Assembly: GCA_963784995.1 (NCBI GenBank)
Contig: CAWATZ010000024.1
Coordinates: 425,639 to 489,638, forward strand
Direction: 5' to 3'
DNA: 64,000 nucleotides
DNA from: CAWATZ01 sp963784995
Lineage (GTDB): Bacteria > Planctomycetota > Planctomycetia > Gemmatales > Gemmataceae
The translations under genes were made by a program, and so were the position numbers. Under the pieces are notes generated by a model. The model was not told the DNA's origin, did no database searches, and saw nothing but the letters and a program-made list of their open reading frames with translations. Shown piece after piece: positions 60,801 through 64,000 of this stretch; position 1 is the stretch's first letter, and each line of letters begins with the position of its first letter.

Positions 60801-63364
60801 ACAAGGTCGTCAAGAAGTACGACGACCGCAGCAATCTGACCGAGGGAGCTTACTTCGGCGTGGATAGCCGACCCTGCCTGAACCAGGACGGGGTCCACAA
60901 GGCTACCAAGGAGTACGATGAACGCGGCAACGTCATCGCGGAAGCCAACTTCGGAGTGGCTAGCCAACCCTGCCTTGGCAAGGACGGCTTGCACAAGTTC
61001 ACCAGGAAGTGCGACGACCGCGGCCACGTCACGGAGCGGGCCTGCTTCGGCGTGGACGGCCAGCCTTGCCTGGACAAGTACGGCTGCCACAAGGGCACCT
61101 GGAAGCACGATGACCGCGGCAACGTGACCGAGGAGGCCTACTATGGCGTGGACGACCAACCCTGCCTGCACAAGAACGGTTACCACAGGTTCACCCGGAA
61201 GTACGACGCTCACGGCCACGTCGCCGAGCAAGTCCATTTCGGCGTGAATGGTCAACCCTGCTTCCAAAAGAACGGCTTTCACAAGCTCACCAGCAAGTAC
61301 AATGAACGCGGCCAGCTCACCGAATGGGCCTTCTTCGGGGTGGACGGCCAACCGTGTCTGCACCAGGACGGCCTTCACAAGCTCATCCGGAAGTACGACG
61401 AACGCGGCAATGAGACCGAATGGACCTTCTTCGGTGTGGCTGGCCTACCCTGCCTGCACAAGAACGGCAACCACAAGTACACCAGGAAATACGATGACCG
61501 TGGCAACTTGATCGAGGCGGCCTACTTTGGCGTGGCTGGCCTACCCTGCCTGCACAAGGACGGCTTCCACAAGCTCACCAATCAGTACGACGAACGCGGC
61601 AATGAGACCAGGAGGGCCTACTTTGGCGTGGATGGCCTGCCCTGCCTGCTCAAAGCCGGCTTTGCCACGGTCACGAAGAAGTACGACGAACGCGACCAGG
61701 TCACCGAGAGTGCCTACTTCGGCGTCGCTGGCCAACCGTGTCTGCACCAGGACGGCCTTCACAAGCTCATCCGAAAGTACGACGAACGCGGCAATGAGAC
61801 CGAAGAGAGTTTCTTCGGAGTGCAGGGCCAACCCTGCCTGCACAAGGAGGGCAGTCACAAGTACACCAGAAAGTATGACGCGCGCGGCCACGTTACTGAG
61901 AATGCCTACTTCGGCGTGGCGGGCCAACCGTGCCTGTACAAAGACGGCTTCCACAAGCTCACCAATCAGTACGACGACCGCGGCAATTCCATTGAGCATG
62001 CCTGCTTCGGCCTGGACGGCCAACCCTGTCTGCACAAGGACGGCAATCACAAAGTCAGCAAGAAGTACGACGAACACGGCAACGTGATCGAGGAGGCCTG
62101 CTTCGGTGTTGACGCCCAACCTTGCCTGTCCAAGGACGGCTACCACAAAGTCACCAAGAAGTACGATGAACGCGGCAACGCCATCGAGTGGGCCTACTTC
62201 GGCACAGCCGGCCAACCCTGCCTGCACAGGAACAACTTCCACAAGATCATTGAGAGGTACGATGAACAGAACAATCTCACTGAGCAAGCCTACTTCGGCG
62301 TGACCGACCAACCCTGCTTCCAACAAGAGGGCATCCACAAGCTTGCCAGGAAGTACAACCAGCGCGGCAACGTGACCGAGATCGCCTTCTTCGGCGTGGA
62401 TGGCCAACCCTGCCTGCACAGGGACGGCAACCACAAGCTCAGCAAGAAATACGACGACCGCGGCAACCTCATCGAGCAAACGTGCTTCGGCGTGAATGGA
62501 GAACCCTGCCTGCTCAAGATTGGCTTTCACAAGATCACGACCGGGTACGATGACCGTGGCAACGTCATCCAGGAGGCTTTCTTCGGCGTGACCGGCCAAC
62601 CCTGCCTGCACCCAAACCGCTTCCACAAATTCAGGAAGAAGTACGACGACCGTGGCAACGTCGTCGAGGAGTGCTACTTCGGAGTGGACGGCCAACTCTG
62701 CCTGGACAAAGACGGCCTGCACAAGTTCACCAGGAAATACGACGACCGCGACAACGTAACCGAGACGGCCTACTTTGGCGTGGATGGCCAGCCCTGCCTG
62801 CACAAGGACGGCAATCACAAGGTCATCCGGAAGTACAACGACCGCGGCAATGAAACCGAGACCGCCTACTTCGGCGTGGCTGGCCAACCCGGTCTGATCA
62901 GAGCGGGCTTCCACAGGCTGAGGCTGGACTACGACGAACGCGGTTACGTCGCCGCGGTGGCCTTCTTCGGTGTGGATGGCCGGCCCGTGATGAGCAGCCA
63001 CGGTTATGCCCGCTCCACCAGCACCTACCAACCCACCGGGGCCATCGCATCGCGGACGTTCTATGACTCCGCCGGCAAACAGATCGCCACCCGCGTTGTG
63101 ATCGTGCGGCTGATTCGGGATGGGCAAGCCGAGCGTCTTGGACTTCGTCCCGGCGACGTGCTGTCGCACTATGACGATCGGCCTGTGAAATCCGTCAAGG
63201 CCTGGATTCAGGAACGGCAAACCGAGGCCAGGACGGACAAACCTCGTCCCCTGGTGGTCCTGCGCAAGGGGAATACGCTTACCGTCCAGGTTGCCCCCGG
63301 GGCCTTTGGAGCAGTGATTGAAGACGTCCTGGAAACAATCGCCTTACCTGGAATGCGGAGGTGA
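57896..63364 (+). CDS. giant membrane Ser/Thr kinase with ~30 YD-like repeats and a PDZ domain
   Basis: A protein of 1822 residues from a TTG with AAGGAGC upstream. The kinase domain (about residues 80-360) has GKGGMGEVYRVKD, the lysine in LAVKVLG, ILHRDLKPANVMVG, VMDWGLAKV (DWG in place of DFG) and GTPAYVSPEQARG. A coiled coil rich in Ala, Glu and Arg (about 375-435) precedes one membrane segment (LAFGLAAASLILVVLLLTAG). Outside, residues about 760-1720 are some thirty 32-residue repeats of the form YDERGNVTE.AYFGVDGQPC, nearly all with the one cysteine. The end is PDZ-like (RLIRDGQAERLGLRPGDVLS). Probably a surface sensor kinase. Confidence 0.93.
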   Translation: MTPELWQKVKAALDALLQLDADQRAEELERLRQTEPEVAAEVASLLRQQETTPELDLARLDPEPAEPGPAAEMPARIGPYEAQGLAGKGGMGEVYRVKDRKFRRRLAVKVLGHAHKNAAEIRQRFLVEAQLMGQLQHPGIPPVHDLGELPDGRPYFAMKLIRGETLAALLQQRSSPDQDQHRLLGIFEQVCQVLAYVHQQRILHRDLKPANVMVGAFGEVQVMDWGLAKVMSTAAPQPSREEAAAGQSSTICTVRTEMPDSGTQAGLVMGTPAYVSPEQARGETEELDERCDVFGLGAILCQILTGKPPFSGKTTHEILKRAQEGRTEEALGRLEQCGADRELVQLARQCLAVHKEDRPANAEMVLKALTAYLAGVQERLRQAELQRAAAEARVESERRAKAEAEARVLAEQHAKTEAEARAAEEQKRRLAERQKRRLAFGLAAASLILVVLLLTAGGVSVWYWDAHYRVKVQYYANTVNRRGVKEGVGKLSEAAVQQRAVSYRFYQRGGRVERVDVVNGLGKLTPAPREFAEMQRGSGEDLQNPVTHECRFEYTRNQRGELVEETAYDRNDNVVWALHYTTPTTAHYTMRRITSTAVTDPQLPEGLPQARTRSGVRYLRLKWNEVGFLAEEHYLDVNGNPLPDDAHIYGARFVRDDRGLLVHATFLNADGQPTLHSRDKIAQIAIECNEWGDTTAIAYLDVQARPCLIKDGHAKTLIKRDQAGNRVKAEFLNAEGQPVLHKNGWHTFTEKYERGNVIEVDCFGVNGQPCLSSECFHKITRKYDERGNVIERAYFGVDGQPCLDKNGFHKLTKKYDDRGNVTEGAYFGVDGQPCLDKNGFHKLTRKYDDRGNVTEGAFFGVDGQPCLHKFGIHKVTKKYDERGNESEWVFFGVDGQPCLHKDGNHKYTMKYDERGNVTEAVFFGVAGQPCLHKNGFHKLTKKYDERGNDTETAYFGVDNRPCLHKDGNHKVVKKYDDRSNLTEGAYFGVDSRPCLNQDGVHKATKEYDERGNVIAEANFGVASQPCLGKDGLHKFTRKCDDRGHVTERACFGVDGQPCLDKYGCHKGTWKHDDRGNVTEEAYYGVDDQPCLHKNGYHRFTRKYDAHGHVAEQVHFGVNGQPCFQKNGFHKLTSKYNERGQLTEWAFFGVDGQPCLHQDGLHKLIRKYDERGNETEWTFFGVAGLPCLHKNGNHKYTRKYDDRGNLIEAAYFGVAGLPCLHKDGFHKLTNQYDERGNETRRAYFGVDGLPCLLKAGFATVTKKYDERDQVTESAYFGVAGQPCLHQDGLHKLIRKYDERGNETEESFFGVQGQPCLHKEGSHKYTRKYDARGHVTENAYFGVAGQPCLYKDGFHKLTNQYDDRGNSIEHACFGLDGQPCLHKDGNHKVSKKYDEHGNVIEEACFGVDAQPCLSKDGYHKVTKKYDERGNAIEWAYFGTAGQPCLHRNNFHKIIERYDEQNNLTEQAYFGVTDQPCFQQEGIHKLARKYNQRGNVTEIAFFGVDGQPCLHRDGNHKLSKKYDDRGNLIEQTCFGVNGEPCLLKIGFHKITTGYDDRGNVIQEAFFGVTGQPCLHPNRFHKFRKKYDDRGNVVEECYFGVDGQLCLDKDGLHKFTRKYDDRDNVTETAYFGVDGQPCLHKDGNHKVIRKYNDRGNETETAYFGVAGQPGLIRAGFHRLRLDYDERGYVAAVAFFGVDGRPVMSSHGYARSTSTYQPTGAIASRTFYDSAGKQIATRVVIVRLIRDGQAERLGLRPGDVLSHYDDRPVKSVKAWIQERQTEARTDKPRPLVVLRKGNTLTVQVAPGAFGAVIEDVLETIALPGMRR
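60180..63060 (+). repeat. about thirty 96-base coding repeats
   Basis: Tandem units of exactly 96 bases (32 codons), for example AAGTACGACGACCGCGGCAA... recurring at 60237 and 60333. About 28 keep PCL or PCF. The neighbours vary from near-identical (60240-60430) to clearly diverged, so the array has grown by several duplication steps. It is coding, not a CRISPR array. Confidence 0.93.
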
Positions 63365-63543
63365 CTGGATCTGCGAGCGTTCGGAAGGGCGAGCGGAGGT
63401 TGCCCCCTGCTCGCCCGTTCTGCCGACCGTCGATCCGGAGGAAGAACTCCAGTGCGGCCCAATCGTGAAACCAGGGCGAACCCCTGAGTGAGCGGCATTG
63501 TCCTATTTCTCAATCGCCCACCATTCCTTGGGGGTCCACGCCG

Positions 63544-64000
63544 CATGGGCAAGCGCAAGACCTTTGCCCCGTTTGTCTTCGTTCCCTTCCGTCTCCGCGA
63601 ACAGGTGCCAGCCGGTGCCGTGGTACGTGACGTGAGCAGTTACGCCGAGTATCCCTTCTGCACCCTCAGCCCAATGTGGCCGCACGGCGGCATCCCGGTG
63701 CCCAGGATGCCGGGGACGACGAGCGACTCCGTCGAGGGCATCTGGCAAGGGCTCAAGGTCATCAACGGCAAGATCGCCCCGAGGTACTTCTCGGGCCAGG
63801 GACACAAGCGGGGCGGCAAGCCGCGGGGTCACCAGTACGGGGACAAGCTCCTCAAGATCGTGGAAGCCCGCGAGAAGATCTACCGCGTGGCGTATGAATG
63901 GATGCTGGACCACCGGGCCGACCCGGAACTGCTTGACGGCTTCATCGAGCAGGCGTTCGCGGGAGTGCCGCAGTACTTCCGTAAGCGTCCGCCGAACGTA
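63544..64000 (+). CDS. unknown protein, N-terminal part (cut by window edge)
   Basis: An open frame of 152 codons from an ATG at 63544 to the window edge, with no stop. It reads MGKRKTFAPFVFVPFRLREQ, then SSYAEYPFCTLSPMWPHGGI and SVEGIWQGLKVINGKIAPRY. The SP.WPHGGIPVP and SVEGIWQGLK blocks recall an uncharacterised bacterial family that I associate with DUF6939, unverified. No signal peptide. It follows the kinase gene by about 180 bases with no recognised repeat between. The start could lie further upstream. Confidence 0.65.

Noticed and set aside
60180..63060. CRISPR-like array
   Set aside because: The period is a constant 96 bases with no unique spacers, and the array is in frame within a protein.
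57770..63220. Long minus-strand frames opposite the giant kinase
   Set aside because: They repeat with the same 96-base period as the coding strand and lack domains, so they are antisense images of the repeats.
63503..63913. 136-codon minus-strand frame near the right edge
   Set aside because: The plus strand carries a better frame with conserved-looking blocks (SVEGIWQGLK) running to the edge.

Overview
The window looks like a chromosomal segment of a planctomycete, most likely a Gemmataceae relative. It is GC-rich, carries several DUF1549/DUF1553 cytochrome-c-like (PSD1) and DUF1501 genes, and also a YTV-like cysteine-rich wall protein, DUF1571, DUF1802, an ECF sigma factor beside a Ser/Thr kinase, and a giant membrane kinase with C-terminal repeats. 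No rRNA, tRNA or CRISPR array was recognised.

Layout. 1-4.1 kb (minus): a PSD1 gene and a DUF1501 gene separated by a ParA-like ATPase and a small partner gene, all tightly coupled. 4.2-7.8 kb: gpsA, DUF1802, two conserved unknowns and an FHA protein. 8.3-10.4 kb: the YTV-like wall protein with a clear terminator. 10.6-15 kb: tsaB, DUF1571, an MBL hydrolase, an exported unknown and an RNA-ligase-like gene. 15.2-20.6 kb: a PSD1 gene and two DUF1501 genes. 20.6-22.4 kb: an AAA ATPase coupled to a TOPRIM-like protein, a candidate OLD-like defence pair. 22.7-23.9 kb: a cytochrome P450. 24.2-27.8 kb: a recombinase-in-trio (RIT) element with long terminal inverted repeats that contain truncated gene tails. 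27.9-36.4 kb: DUF1501, a nucleotide-sugar dehydrogenase, a response-regulator receiver, a LipB-like protein, a HEAT/Gly-rich exported protein and a DUF5009-type membrane protein. 36.5-45.2 kb: sigma factor, kinase, phosphatase, zinc finger, SprT-like, LssY_C, a tandem paralogue pair, purH, DUF971 and mrp. 45.2-51.8 kb: a candidate structured RNA, glycerate kinase, MmgE/PrpD, a TPR protein and a TAT-exported unknown. 52.1-57.5 kb: an assimilatory nitrate operon (BFD-NirA fusion, NasA, NarK-type transporter). 57.9-63.4 kb: an 1822-residue kinase with about thirty 32-residue repeats and a PDZ end. A partial unknown gene runs off the right edge.

Two features recur. First, many intergenic gaps hold long, near-perfect palindromes of several unrelated families; one is nested inside another and one arm lies in frame inside the glycerate kinase. 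Second, at least twelve apparent frameshifts break otherwise well-conserved genes, including purH twice. That pattern points at least partly to sequence or assembly errors, so the split genes are annotated here as single loci.
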